Translations under genes and position numbers: made by a program
The notes under the pieces: generated by a model
What the model was told of the DNA's origin: nothing
The model's input: the letters and a program-made list of their open reading frames with translations, nothing else
Databases searched by the model: none
DNA from: Amoebophrya sp. A120
Taxonomy: Eukaryota > Sar > Dinophyceae > Syndiniales > Amoebophryaceae
NCBI GenBank assembly: GCA_905178155.1
Contig: CAJINV010000013.1
Span: forward strand, 1-51,292
Length of the DNA stretch: 51,292 nt
Reading direction: 5' to 3'
Part shown: in pieces, positions 1 to 11,900 of the stretch
Position numbering within the stretch: the stretch's first letter is position 1
Layout of the letters: the number at the start of each line of letters is the position of its first letter

Positions 1-573
1 GGGGGGGCCTGCGGTTCGGGGGCGGAGCGGCGGCTGGGCGGGAGGGGGCGGGAGGGGGGCGGGGGGGCTACGACATATCTCTAACCGCTCGCACTGTTGT
101 TCGACGAGCAACTGAAGCCGCTTCACATTACGTATGACGCGGGGAGTTTCTGCATGCTCTACCGGAATTACCGGAAAAACCAGACGCAGGATGGCACGTT
201 CTCCACTTGCCCGCGTCACTCGACGGAGCTGCAGCTGCCACGCGATGAGGTTTATGGCATGGCTACAATCATCTTCGAAGCCCCGCGCCCATTCCTGGCG
301 CGTATACGTCTGCAGGTCGCCTGTCAGAAAAAGACGGCCGAACCGCAAAACATGCGCCGCGCCGTCGCTTTTTGGAAAGACTCGGGCTTTGTCCTCATCT
401 TCTTCTGCAGCTTCATCTCGCCTGCGTTCGACTTCCCTGAACAAAGCCTGGAATAGGTCCTCCCTGGTAAGGCCCTTCCTGTTCGTGTTCGTGTTTAAAG
501 GGTGTTCTTCGGTAGTGAACGAGCGCGAACACGAGTGAGCGAGCGCGAAAGCGATGAATTTCAATTTTCAGTC
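1..573 (-). CDS. Open exon running off the left edge; possible 3' continuation of the RNF213-like gene
   Basis: The minus strand is open without a stop from about 573 to base 1, at least 190 codons. The translation is charged and protein-like: an acidic/basic helix-prone start (TREDLFQALFREVERRRDE), then RVFPKSDGAAHVLRFGRLFL, two tryptophans, and VEQQCERLEI. The last ~20 codons, from the G-rich plus-strand stretch at 1-70, are proline-rich. No ATG is needed if it is an internal exon, and the upstream in-frame TGA lies near 573-575. It has the strand and base composition of the exons to its right. I recognise no domain. Whether it belongs to the giant gene or to another gene is inference. The plus-strand reading frames over the same bases look less protein-like. 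Confidence 0.45.
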
Positions 574-1788
574 TTGACTGCCTCATGTAACACAGTGGCG
601 GTCAGCAGTGTCCGAGTAGGGAGAGTCTCTGTGCAAGTTCTTTTCTTTCTGTGAATGCAGTTAGATCAAGCGTTACCACGGAAACATAAAAAAGGTAGAG
701 GCGACACCGGCGTGCCTGCTACCTATCCTCAGAAACAGATTTGAAAGCTGCTTTCCATGCCTGCAAACACGCCTGAAACTGGCGCCGTCATGATTTTGAT
801 TATCAATGTCAACGCTGTCGATAAAGTCATGGCAAATAAGTGGGAAAGGCGCCTACTTATTCTTGTATAATTCTATAATGCATGTATCTGAAACTAAATG
901 CCGAAGTGTGTGCTCCAAGAATCGCTCGGCCAAGCTCATAAAGCCGAAAAAACTCCATCAGAAGTAGTTTGTACTTTATACGAAAGTCGGCCGGTAGTTG
1001 TGTTTTCTTTCTAGCAAAGTGGATCTTTATATTCATGTAGATTAACGATGGTGGAAATTGTACAATAAAGGTAAGTAGTTCTCCGGACTTCTCAATCGTT
1101 TTCTTCTTTACAGAAAAACTATCCAAAAAACCAAATTTCTAAAGCCCCGGATCTGATAACCACTTCACTCTCCGTCTAGGAGTTCGAGAGATGCTTGTGC
1201 ACAGCCCAGTTTCAGTGGAATTCCGGTCCTAGCGCGGTACTCATAAAAAAGACGCAGCCCCCTAGCGCAGTCTTCTGGAGCGACCTTCATACGACAAGCT
1301 ACACAAAAAACCGACTGGAGGGAGGCAGTTCTGTGCAGGTAAAGAATAAATAAGCATCAAAAAAATGCACGACCCCGATACGTAGCTTTTCAAAAAATTC
1401 CAGTATCGTCATTTAAAGCCTCTTCATCACCATGACTACGCTTTCTTCACGCACCTGGCTGAGCACATGAGCTGCGCAAGAAGCAAAAGTCGGCTAGATG
1501 CTAGCGCCATTTCTACTGACTGGCGTTTACTGCAGCACAAATCTCCGGAAGTGGTTCCAGTCCGCCACACCTACGAGGTGCATGTCACTTGTTTTCAGTG
1601 CATGCTGCAACTCCCTCCATCCAGCAAAAGTTTCGTACACTACCTTCTTCCAGTGGTTCAGCTGGTCAACCATCACTCGCTGTTCTTCCTCGCTGTACCT
1701 GCTCGCCTCGTTCCGCGCGAATGAGTATGGGCTGCAAACACGTCCTTGTGAATTGCAGCGGAAAGATGCTACGTGTATGATAATCTCA
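574..1788. other. Intron or unassigned DNA between two minus-strand exons
   Basis: This stretch is AT-richer than its flanks, and its open frames are short and low in coding character on both strands. The ends show a weak inverted similarity (GATGAATTTCAATTTTC near 553 and, reverse-complemented, CATGACACAATTCC near 1820), compatible with one more TIR-bounded intron. Nothing else is recognisable. Confidence 0.3.
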
Positions 1789-2684
1789 AGTAGGCAGGCG
1801 GAATTGTGTCATGCACGAGACCTTTTTAGCAAGCGCGCGATCACTGTGGGAGTACAATGCAAATGCTGAAGTGCCTTCATGATGAGTAAAGTATTCTTCG
1901 CTGCGTGCTAAATTTGGATCAGCTAGACTCAACAGTACTTCTGTAGGAAAAAAATGCCTCGGCATCAAAAGTATCCGAGCATCTTCCAAACCACGGGAAA
2001 TGCTTGCCATCGATAGCCTGACCCCAAAGGTCGTCGCATAGCGCCACTTCGCCATGGCCTCGCGGACATTTTCCTGGTGCACAACAACGCCGCGCTTCTC
2101 CGCTCGCTCTTGGTCTGCGTCAAACACCGCGGCCAAATCGTGCTGCCCCATCAAAATCGCAACATAAGCAGGCAACTGCAGCTCGTCTTTCAGGTGCGGA
2201 AAAGCCGCTCCAGGCATCGTGACGTAGCTGAGGTACTGCTTCAGCGTCAGGGTGAACAGGTCTTCACCCGCGTCACCATCCGGATTTGCGAATAGGCGGC
2301 GATGAACTTGAAACGCAGACGTCTTCATCTTGCCGACAAACGACTGGAAACGCGCTTGCCACAGCACAAGCAGGGCTATTGATTCCAGTAGCGGCCGGCT
2401 CTGCCGGTCTACTAGTCTTCTCTTCAAAGAGTCCCTCGGAAAAAGTTCCGCAAGCGACGTCGACAAAAGCAAACCTTTATCTACACCATCCCAGACCCGC
2501 GCGAACAGTGGCGGCGCTCGTCCCACATCCGCATTGCCGTTTTGATCAACAAAGTGATCGAAATTTTCCAAGAAATACTCCTTCCACAGCTCTTCTCTGT
2601 CGGAACGCGGTGGATAGTTTTCCCATAATAGATCCGCAACCTGTTTCGAAACTAACTTGTCCGCGGCTCCCTCAGCGTCATCAC
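1789..2684 (-). CDS. Tentative C-terminal exon of the RNF213-like gene
   Basis: The minus frame is open from about 2704 to 1786. Coding extends upstream of the first start-like codon: KQVADLLWENYPPRSDREEL leads into the region that follows. The right border is set by the inverted repeat at 2680, so the exon probably starts with DDAEGAADKLVSKQ. The product is a soluble, mostly helical segment of about 300 residues with no recognised motif. A stretch reading FTLTLKQYLSYVTMPG recalls the style of the RNF213 C-terminal domain, but I cannot show homology. The left splice site is unknown; the frame closes after QFRLPT. Confidence 0.5.
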
Positions 2685-3031
2685 AAAGAAAACGAACAGC
2701 AAGCTAAGCTATATCATGCTCCATCATATTTGAATTGTGCTGCTATGGGCTCACTATTTTTCGCGCTGCATGATTCTGAAATAGGAATACTCATCGATCT
2801 GTTTTGCAAAACGCAGACAAAAGTCCTATTCTCAGAACTAAAAAAACAGCGTCGAAGCCTTGCTGAGACTAAGAGAGCGTCACGTTGTAATCTGAAATAA
2901 ACATCACGACTAGGGGGAATGCTGGAAAACTGTCATGCTAAAGTGGAACTCCTTGCTTTTGTTGTTGCCGGTCATTCCAGGCACGGCCTATTGGATCAGT
3001 GATCAGTTATGGCCATGCTTTTCTTTGTGAT
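2680..3031. mobile_element. TIR-bounded intron (introner-like element) 1
   Basis: The left end ATCACAAAGAAAACGAACAG (from 2680) is repeated inverted at the right end: the reverse complement of 3011-3031 begins ATCACAAAGAAAAGCATGGC, with 13 identical terminal bases. It sits exactly between two open minus-strand exons, whose coding sense runs from HKEK.. at about 3030 to DDAEG.. at about 2683. A TGTCATGC motif lies inside, near 2931. Confidence 0.7.
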
Positions 3032-3862
3032 ACGCCCACTCCTCGTCGAATCCGCGCAGCGAATTCCAGTGACGCTTTGCGCCGTTCCAGGCGAAGCCGT
3101 TCTTCGCGTCTAGCAAGTGTTCGTCGATGTGGTCGCGCAGCTCTACAATATTCGCGTGCCCCTCTCGTAGAAGGGCATTCTCTTTTGAGGTGAGCCATCC
3201 TGTTGCCACAGAGTCGTATTCCAGGAGTTTGATTCTAATGTTGTGGCCCTGCCTCTCGTGGTTCTAGTGGTAGTCGTCAACAATTTGCCAGAGTGTCTGC
3301 TCAACTCTTTCCGCGACCTGAAAGTCGCGGCTGAAAGTTTGCAGGGCCGCCACATCGTTCTGCCCGCGGTATTCTGCTGGATGAGCAGTGGCCACAAGGG
3401 TCGAGTGTTCGTCAAAGATCTCACGGATGCGTCTCGCCAAGTTCGCCTCATCACCGCGGCACAGCGTTCGAATCTTTCGGGCGAAGCGCTCCCTGGGATT
3501 TTCGTTTTCGATCTTCAGCTTCATTACTAGTTGACCCGCATAATCTATGCGAGGGCGGTTCTCCTCTTCCAAAGCAAGCAAGGAGTTCATTCCGCAAGTG
3601 TTATTCGTGGAGTTATGCAAGAGCCAAAGCGTGCGTGCTAGTGTAGGTCTGTGATGCGAAACATGCAAGGGGGTTGCGCCTGTCATTCTTGCTAAGCGTC
3701 GTTGGACATTCATATGCGTTTTCCCATGCCGATTATCTGTGCATGAGAGATTTGCAATGCTCGCCTCCCAAAAAAGTGATACAACTAGCCACACTTTGCT
3801 TTCCTCCATATGAGTCCGTGTCCAGCCAATACCACTGAATCTCATCACCGGTCTATCCTGAG
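3015..3862 (-). CDS. Tentative C-terminal exon of the RNF213-like gene, with an in-frame TAG
   Basis: Minus-strand coding with good protein character from about 3590 (SLLALEEENRPRIDYAGQL) through RERFARKIRTLCRGDEANLA to IVDDYH. It is then interrupted by a single in-frame TAG at 3264-3266 and continues in the same frame with NHERQGHNIRIKLLEYDS, TGWLTSKENALLREGHANIV and FDEEWAYHKEKHGHN. Both sides look equally coding and the frame is unchanged, so the TAG may be readthrough, decay, an assembly error or a local recoding. The part from 3862 to about 3600 is open but looks less protein-like and may be intron. No domain recognised. Confidence 0.45.
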
Positions 3863-4119
3863 TCAAAACGTCTCCACCCCATACCTATAATTTGTCATGC
3901 TAGTAAACAGAAGTGCGCCGCACCTTGCGTCCCCCTGTACAAACGGCCACAGATGCCTGTCACGCTGGACAGGTCGGTCAGGGGGACACCGAGACACCAC
4001 TCCCATATTTGTCGTGGTAAACAGAGACATAACTCCACTGGGAGCGCAAATTTGTCATGCGCAACAGCCAAACCAGATTTACGATCTTGGCAATGGGGTA
4101 GAGACGTTTTTGTTGAGCA
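3858..4119. mobile_element. TIR-bounded intron (introner-like element) 2
   Basis: Left end CAAAACGTCTCCACCCCA (3864-3881) is matched inverted by TGGGGTAGAGACGTTTTT (4094-4111): one mismatch over the 16 bases of TGGGGTRGAGACGTTTT. It contains TTTGTCATGC twice (near 3890 and 4051), and the second copy extends to TTGTCATGCGCAACAGCCAA. Nearly the same 20 bases occur inside the intron at 24.3 kb. This links the two introns as one family. Confidence 0.7.
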
Positions 4120-4122
4120 TAT

Positions 4123-7100
4123 GATCGGAGACTGGGGATCTATAATCGCCTCGTCTGCAGACATCCTTCCGCACTCTCCTTCTGTCTTCAGTATCTTGCC
4201 CTCCTTAGAGTCAAGGTACCGGTAAAAATCAGAATGAAACGCGGCGAGAGCCGCGCCGTTTTCGTTGCCACTGTTACTCGGAGAAGCTGGCTGTGGTGCG
4301 GACGGTTCGGACGCACCTGCGGGCTGTTGGTGTTCCTGCTTAGCGTTAGGATCGCGCCGCGCCGCCCGAGGCGTAGCTCGAAATTCCAAAAACGCAGCTG
4401 CTCCTTCCTGTCAGTACTGCTCCAGCCAACGAGGCGGCTCCGCTTCCAGCAGCGGCGCTTGATAATTGTACAGAAAGGGAACCCGCGAAGAGCTCTGGGA
4501 GAGATTGAGCAATTGCTCTTTCGACTCATTTTGTATCTGAGACTGGTGCTGTTTCAACTTCTGCGCGTGGTCTTCTTCCAGTTCATGCTGCGCTATGTAA
4601 CTGTCGACGAAAGTTCCAACCGCTCCAGCAAACAGCCGCTGCAACTCAGTCTCTGAATACATCAATTCTTCGCCACGACCATTGCTAGCGCGATGGCCCG
4701 TTTTCTCTCTTCCAAGCTCGTCGGGCTGTAGAACGACCCTGTACTCCAGCAGCGGTTCTTGGCGGTTATGGTCGCCAATGGATGCAAACAACGTAGACCA
4801 ATTTGCATTTGGCTTAAGGCGCTCCGGGTGCGTCGCTATGTCCCGTTTCCGTTCCTCGTCTAAAATCGCTTCAACACTGCTTGAATGTTCCGGCGCTGGC
4901 GCGCTGTCGCCGCCGCCGTCAAACTCTGGACCTGACATATCCACATCGTCCGTGGTGTTATCTCCTGTGGGATGGCCAGGCTCAGTGTGGTGCCCCGCAG
5001 ATTGCTCTTCATTAGCTCTCGCCGAGTTGTTGGCACCCCACAGAGCATGATCCGCGCCCCCAGTGAAGGTTGGAGGCACTTGGCGATCGCCTCCCAGCGC
5101 AACCGATCCACATCCACCAGAAGCAAACTGCTCCGGGTCTTCAAGTCCTTTCTCAGAGACGAGGGAAAGCGTATGCATCTTGGCTGCCAACATTGCTGAC
5201 TCAGTGTCCAGCCCTTCTCCCGGTCGCAGAGAATCGTCGCTATCCCCCTCCGCGCCCTCGTCCTCATCGCATTCCTCTCCTTCTGAAGGAGGCAGAGAAT
5301 TGTCCGACTCGGCGACCTTGTCCTCCTGGCAATTAACACGGCCTATCGGCACCGGGTCTAGCTTCTGTATCTTCGTCACCTGGAGGTACCCAGCAATGGT
5401 CTTCTTCGTCACTTCGTCCGAACTTCCTTCGACGATACCTAAGACGACGGGCACTAGCCCGAGTCGGGCATCTGCTAAATTTCCCTTCAGACTTTCTAGG
5501 TTTTTCGCGACATCTGCTGCTTTGGGACCACCCGGCCCGAAGACATATCCTTTCGGCAAGATGCACAGGAGCCTGAGCAACTGAGTAGCTGGGCTCGCTT
5601 GCTGTCGTTTTCGCGCCAAAAGCCCGAGGTCCGACATCCTTTCCAAGCTGCGGCGGTACAGATCGAGGGTGATTCTATGAAGATCAACCATCTGCAGTTC
5701 GGGACCAGCTTCTTCCTCACTCTGGAGAAAGCGGCTCCAAGCGAATTTACTTGAAAATTTACGCAGTCTCATCGCCCACGCGATGCGGGCAGCGAATATC
5801 CACCACTTCCTCCTTTTTACTGCAGTAATATCTACGCCTTTTTTGGGCATCTCGGGGCGCAGGTAAATATCACTCCCGCTCGCCGCATGAGGATCGGCAG
5901 CCCGCCCTCGAGCAGGTGACAATACATCTGGAAAATGTCTTCTCACAATTGTTTGCAGCTCAAACAGTGGCCCAAGGTCATTTTCGTGTTCTGCGAATAG
6001 CGCATCGAAAGCATCTTTCAGGTCCTGCGACTGAGGCCTCGGCTTCGTGAGAACCTTGTGGTGTAGATGCTTTGCCAGTTCCTCCATGGACTCGATCTTT
6101 GCGACCCCATTCTCAAAGTCCGCTCCTCCCTTCATCTTGTCTTTGAAGTACTTGGTGTTTAAGGCCTGGTCTTGAAGCAGCTCCGCAAATCTCACCAGCA
6201 TGGTCCGTGTTCTAGGCGTCCTCATCATTTCTAGCATCTTCTGCTGGAATTCCGCAACGAAGTCGGGATGGCTCGTGCGAAGTTGTAGGAGTACAACTTC
6301 TTGGGAGTTTCCACCGGGGCCGCGACTGGCGAAGATACTGCCCCATAACTCCTCCGCTGCGAGGCCACGCAGCTCATCCATACTTACTTCACGCTGGGAC
6401 ACGTCTACCGGCCCATCTGGCTGGACAGCGAGGGGATGAGTTTTGTCTGGGTCGGCTTCGCGGCCCTCTTCTTCGGCCCGCCCCCTCTGTCGAACGGCGG
6501 CATTTGTATATGCTTCGATCGCACTGGCAATTTCCGAAGCGCGTTTCTCGTCCGTCTCATTGGCTTTAGCAATCTCAAAGAATGCTGCTGCCTTGTCGGG
6601 CTTCGCGTGCGCGTCGACAGTGCTCTCGAGAACGGTGTCTAGCACAGCGCGCAACGGCTGAGGCAGAGTAGAGGACAAGTCGCTTGCCTCCGCGAGGCCC
6701 CAAGCTTCTTTCCATCGTATGAGTACACTGTTGAAGATGCTGGCGTATTCCCTGTGGTCCCGAAAAACCTCCAGTGGAATTGCGGGAGGCTCTTGCGCGG
6801 GCGCAGCGATATGCTGATACAATGCACGTGCATTCGCTACTCCTGCCAGTGTTACAGGAACTTCTTCCCCCAGCCTATTTTCGGGAACCACAAGGGGCTT
6901 ATGGGTCACCTCGAAATTTTCCTGATAACTTCTCCCTAGTTGGTGCGTGTGCACTGCTCCCCTGATCTTCGTTGTTGTAGTTCCTGGGTTTACAACGGCA
7001 TCGCCCGACACCTCTGGCTTCTGCTGGAACGCACTTCGCCTTTCCGCCCTTGGCGCCTGCGCGGTCTTCGACAAGCCAAGGTAGGTGAGCTTCTTTTTCC

Positions 7101-7690
7101 TGGCGTCAAAATCAGCGGGAGAAGCTTCGTGCGATTCCTCTATTGTCGGCGAGGAGAATCGCCGCGGGGCGCCGCCCGTGGCGTCCTGGCTTCGTGGTAA
7201 CTGATCTTCGTCCATCGTGACGCCCATGTCCTCGTCTCCGCCGACTGAACTTGCACCGGAAGACAGCGAATAGCAGGCCGCTGGGTGTCGCACGCCACGG
7301 GCAGCAGAGGCTTGGAACATAACCCCCGCGTCGCCGCCCTGATCGCCGATGTTTTCCTGCTGTGCCGCCTCTTGTTGGCCCACCACCTCTGCGTCTTCAT
7401 CGCTCGCAACGCCAGCACTTGTTTCTCCTACAGAGACACCTTGACTGCTGCCCTCAAACGAATTAGGAGGGTCTGTTTCACATTGCTGACGCCCGAGTTC
7501 GACCACTGGTGTTGGGTCGTTGGCTTTTTCTTGCTGCTCGCGAGCCCGGCTGTAGTTGATCTCCATCTGCTGGCGAGCCACGGAAGTCTTTCCATCATCG
7601 GCCTTTTCGAAAATGTGGACAAGCTCCTCCAGCAGGCACAGTGAGAGCTCGGAGGGTATCAAGCGAAAGAAAAAACCCGCCCCATAAGTA
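4123..7690 (-). CDS. Large tentative C-terminal exon of the RNF213-like gene, with an in-frame TGA
   Basis: About 1,190 codons on the minus strand. Acidic, low-complexity segments (QQEAAQQENIGDQGG; ECDEDEGAEGDSDD) alternate with ordered-looking helical segments (EVFRDHREYASIFNSVLIRW; KMLEMMRTPRTRTMLVRFAE; KRRKWWIFAARIAWAMRLRK). An in-frame TGA at 4411-4413 follows PPRWLEQY, but the same frame then stays open and coding-like (QEGAAAFLEFRATPRAARRD) to the next intron near 4122. I recognise no domain. Membership of the RNF213-like gene rests on strand, the TIR intron at 7.7-8.0 kb and the absence of an intergenic gap. An independent neighbouring gene is possible. Confidence 0.55.
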
Positions 7691-7691
7691 C

Positions 7692-8002
7692 TACTTATAG
7701 AAAAATTTGCGTGGCGTTCCATGGTTTTTTCGCAACCGGGATGCTTCCGATCATGACCTGTGCATGCAAGTGACCTCTTTGTGTCCGAGAGCCCTACCTT
7801 GCAGGGGGAGAACGAGCGCGGTGGCAACAAATTAGCAAGTAAGCCGCAAGAATTCGCCTTTTCAACTATGACACAACAAAGCTGCCCTACCCACCACAGT
7901 TATCGTGCGAGGCAGTGTCTATAAGGAAAGGACGCATCAAGTCTGAGGAGTACTGAGCCGAGCTACTTACACGATTTGTGATCTAGCAAATTCTTTTGAG
8001 TA
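7692..8002. mobile_element. TIR-bounded intron (introner-like element) 3
   Basis: Left end TACTTATAGAAAAATTTGCG (from 7692) and right end, reverse-complemented, TACTCAAAAGAATTTGCTAG (from 8002) align with about two-thirds identity and one gap. The element lies exactly where one open minus-strand frame closes and the next opens. The repeat is more diverged than in the other elements, so the border is approximate. Confidence 0.5.
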
Positions 8003-8004
8003 TG

Positions 8005-8664
8005 GAAATGGGGGGTCGATTGCTTGCAGTAGTGGTGATGCGTCCGAGAGCGCTTCGCACGCTCTGCTCGGCGTCTTGCGCAGATCGGCCAGTGGTCTGA
8101 AAAAAAAGCGCGTCCGCGTATTCCAGGACTTCAGGTCCCTTCTCTAGTGCGAAATACTGCACAAAAAGATCGCGCAGTTCAAAGAAGCGATTATTTGGTC
8201 GTATCAAATCTTTTTTCGGGATCTCGCCAACGCGGGTCTCGTGCGCGACCCAATGTTGGGCGAGGTGGTGCAGCGCCAAAGTGATTTGCTGAGCTCGGCC
8301 AGACTCCAAGACACGCTTCGCTGTTTCCCAAACGAACTTACGCTCATCCAAGCCGAGCGACTCACAACGGCGAAAGACGTACTGCGAAACTGGCAAGCGT
8401 CCCTCTTCCTCGGGAGAGATTACAGGACTTCCGGGCGCCTTATCGCCCGGGTCGTCGGGTGCACAGCCTTTGTTTTCTTCCGAAAGGCAGGAGACATCGA
8501 CACTTTCGGAATCCGAACCCGAACTGCCGTCCCTCAACATCTTCGTGTATTTGCGGCGTTCCGAGACTGCCTGTTCATAACGGAATTTGCTTGTCTTCTG
8601 GGAGGAGTTTGAGATCCCCGGTGGGTTGCGTTCAGCCTCGTGTGTCAGCCCGCGCCAGATCTGC
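8005..8664 (-). CDS. Tentative exon of the RNF213-like gene
   Basis: About 220 codons starting around QIWRGLTHEAERNPPGISN. A Ser/Asp/Glu-rich linker (GSSGSDSESVDVSCLSEEN) is followed by a helical segment with KFVWETAKRVLESGRAQQIT, LHHLAQHWVAHE and DLFVQYFALEKGPEVLEYAD. No recognised domain. It continues the strand and frame pattern of the C-terminal domain exon to its right, from which it is separated by a short intron (about 8665-8907). That intron's ends, AGATCTGCAAGATGCATTCG and (reverse complement) AGTAGATGAGCATACC, are weakly inverted copies. Assignment to the same gene is inference. Confidence 0.5.
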
Positions 8665-8909
8665 AAGATGCATTCGTATTCTTCAGTATGCAGGCCATAT
8701 CAGGCGATGGGAAGTACTTTCCGAAATGATTAGAGTGCGATGCAAAATCAAAAGTCGAAGTCTGAGCAGTCATCTTAGTGAAGAAGTCTGCACGTCGTCG
8801 GCATGATCACGAATGAAGAATACCATAAAGAGCAGTCGATGGGTCGGAAATAACACACTCACGCTAACGCACAGTGTCAAAAATCATGCTCATTGTGGTA
8901 TGCTCATCT

Positions 8910-11900
8910 ACTCGCTTTCATGAATATTTCCCACTCTGGACCACTTCCATACGCTCTCCCTGCCGCTCGTGACTTCAGGCGGTGCTGCTCCGGCAGGAAA
9001 CTTGCCGCGGCGCGGGCGAGATATTGCTGCCCTGAGGCTTTTTCAAAAAAATGACTCGGGTAATGGTGGTAGTAGTGCTGAAGCTTTTCTTTCACCTTCG
9101 CTTCTCGCTCTTCCGGGTCCTGATCTGCACCCTGGCCCGGTAATTCCGGGTCCTCCGTCTTCCATTCCTCGTGCAACGCGGCCCAAAAAAAACTAGGCAA
9201 AAAGGTCCGGGCAGTGTTGTGCTTTTTGATGCGCAGCCACCGTTCCAACATGAATATTTGGCTTGCCGTAATTTTCTGATTCCATTTTTTCTTGCCATCC
9301 TCAAAATACTTTAGCAGACTGGCGGAGGTCAGCTGTAGGTGCAAGGTCGCCTTGAAATACTCCTGCAGCTGCGTTGTTGCATACCGTTTCCACTCCGAAA
9401 CTGCAGGTGACGTGAAGCACGCGCTTTCCAACTCGGAAGTGCGCGCGTTTTCTCTTAGGGGCTCATCGGCACGAGTGCGCAACCCCTGGGCAATGCCACG
9501 CGGCGATGCGACAGGATCGCCATCGGGAGCATGAGCCGTTTCATCTGTGACGCCGGCAGGCTGTTGCTGCGTCTGCGCAATCCATTCAGAGACGCACTTC
9601 ATGCGTTCTTCCCTGTTCTTCGCGCTTGTTTCGAACAGTGCGCGACTCTGCGCGGAAACCCCTTCTGCTACGCGCTGCCTATGTTCATGCAGGAACTGCT
9701 TCTGCAAGTGCTCGGAGATGGTCTGAATATCCTTCAGCGGGATTGTCAGGTCCGGAACTTGCCCGGTGGGCGCAGTCAGCGTCTCCTTGCAAAACTCGTT
9801 GATCAACTTGAGCGGGCCGGGCACGTCGTAAAAATCAAAGAGAAGACGCTGCCTGAGTTCGGGGTACTCGTCGGTCCCGGCATTCGGGCCCATCGCGCCA
9901 CTGGGAGTGGGTGCTGCCACGTCCATTCCTTCAACTTGCCAGCCACCTTCGCTCGTGGCGCCGCCTTGGACATCATGGCTCCCGTTTTCGTCCTCGCGGA
10001 ATGCAAGCAACCCCCGGTCAGCCAAGTATAAAGCGTAGAAAGTGCGCTCCAACCTCTCAACAAGCTCGGCGTCTTTGTTCTCGTCCTGATTCAATGTCAC
10101 ACGGCCTACCCCAGTTTTGTGTAAGTTGGCGTGCGCAACGAGCTCATCCCAAAACCTGTAGCTGTCGCGCGTCCCAAACACTTCTCCATCACCGTCTGCT
10201 GCAGAAAGAGACTGCAATGGACGTGGTCGCTTGCTGCGCCAAGATTCAGGGGAAATGTAGCCGGACTGGCGAGCATGGACCAGCAACTCATTTTGTAAAT
10301 TTACCACCTCTTGAAACGCCTTTTCCATTTTGCCACCTAACCCAAACAGCTCCTGCAGGGTTTGACTCCAGACCTTGTTGAGATAGCGGCTCCGTGGTTC
10401 AACGCCCGCTCCTGAAACGCGAAGAAAGTCGACGCAAGTCGTATTGCTGTCGCCCTCTAACGCTGGAAGTGCGTTCTTGTCGGCGGCGAGCTGGATCAAA
10501 CATGCGGCAGCGATCTTTCCCGCGCGCAAGTCCGTAGCCGTAAAGCCGCCGTTTCTCTCGGGACCTTGCGAAGCTAGATCATCGAGCACAGCACCAAATG
10601 CTTTGCGTGGGGAGTAGCGGCTTGCCTCGAGGCATTGGGTTAGATGTGACCACAGGCGAAGTGCCGGGAAGATTAAAGTGGGTCCATTCAGCGCTCTGAA
10701 GAGCTGCATGCGCCAGTTTGTCGCGTTACTGGAGAAGGACCCAAATAAAGTGCCAAAAATTTTCAGAGGTGCAACCTGCTTTACAGTACTGTCCGAGAGA
10801 TGGCGATTTCTAGTAGCCTCAAGGCGCGCCCGAACAATGTTTTCGATTTCGAAACCCCTTGCCAAACGGCTCTCGATTTTCTGCTCGCTTTCTGCCGGGT
10901 CGGGCCAGTCCTGAAACGCTTCGCCCTCCGCCTTTTTGTTCTCCTCCAACCATTGGTGGGCCCGTTTTGGAGGTCCTTGCACCTTCAAGATCTTGGTCGC
11001 TGCGTCATGGAACGGCTTCAGCATCGCCTTTTGCGCGTCCGGGCAGTCGGGAAGCACTGGGCGCACGACGCGGCGAAGGGCCTCGCGCTCCCAATACCTC
11101 CGGTGCTTCGTTGTAGTGAAACTTTGAAAATACGGAAGGTAGTCTGCGACGGAGCTCGTGCGCACCTCAGGCTTATTGGTTGCCAGACTGGGGTTCTCAT
11201 ACACTGAGGCAATCTTGGGGTCGTTCGGGTCGTTGTTCCACGTCGCGCCGATCTCTGCCTTTGCCTCATTGTCAAGGCGGACGACATCCCGTAGGTCCAC
11301 TGCCTTCTCGATATTACTGGCAACGTGCTGAAACACCGCGGCTATACCAAGGGCCGTCAGATCTACCCCGTCTTCGCTGCGCAACCGATCCCGGAAAAAT
11401 CGCACGTCGAGCAGCAGATCCTCACTCGCAGCAGAGAGATGAGTCAGCTCATCTACTGCGGCACTGTGACCAAAGGCACGAGCGTCACCGCCGCTTGATC
11501 CAGCTGGCGCAGATAGACTTCCAGATTCCGCGGAGCTTCTACCTGGTCCAATAACGATGTCCGTAAGCACACGGCTTGCGTGCACGAGCGCCAAGAGTAG
11601 CTGCCGCTCCGTACGCCCTACGTCGCGCCGGGGCCCCCAAGAGTACAGACGGGAGTAGCTGTAGTCTCTGCGAGCCACAGTTTCCGGCCGAGTCAGGTCT
11701 TCTTCGGGCGTGAAGTCGTTCTCTTTCAGCGCGCTCTCGCGTCGGTCTTCCGGTAAACTTCGCCGGGCCCGCGATGAATGGCGCTGCCAACTAATAGCCG
11801 CTCTATCAAATATCCCATCATTGTCTGCCAACACGTCTCCCGTGGGGCCTTCCTCCCTTAGCGCGTCCAAACTCGACCCGCGTGATTCTCCAATGCCCCT

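Noticed and set aside
1-70. G-rich start as a telomere or G-quadruplex island
   Set aside because: It lacks a telomeric unit, and on the minus strand it translates as a proline-rich continuation of an open exon.
97-538. Plus-strand open frames at the left end
   Set aside because: They overlap a longer uninterrupted minus-strand frame with better protein character; the plus products lack repeated hydrophobic/charged patterning.
1786-8664. Separate genes downstream of the RNF213-like C-terminal domain
   Set aside because: Not excluded, but a TIR intron joins exons across 8.0 kb and no intergenic gap or start codon context is evident, so I kept the exons together with lowered confidence.
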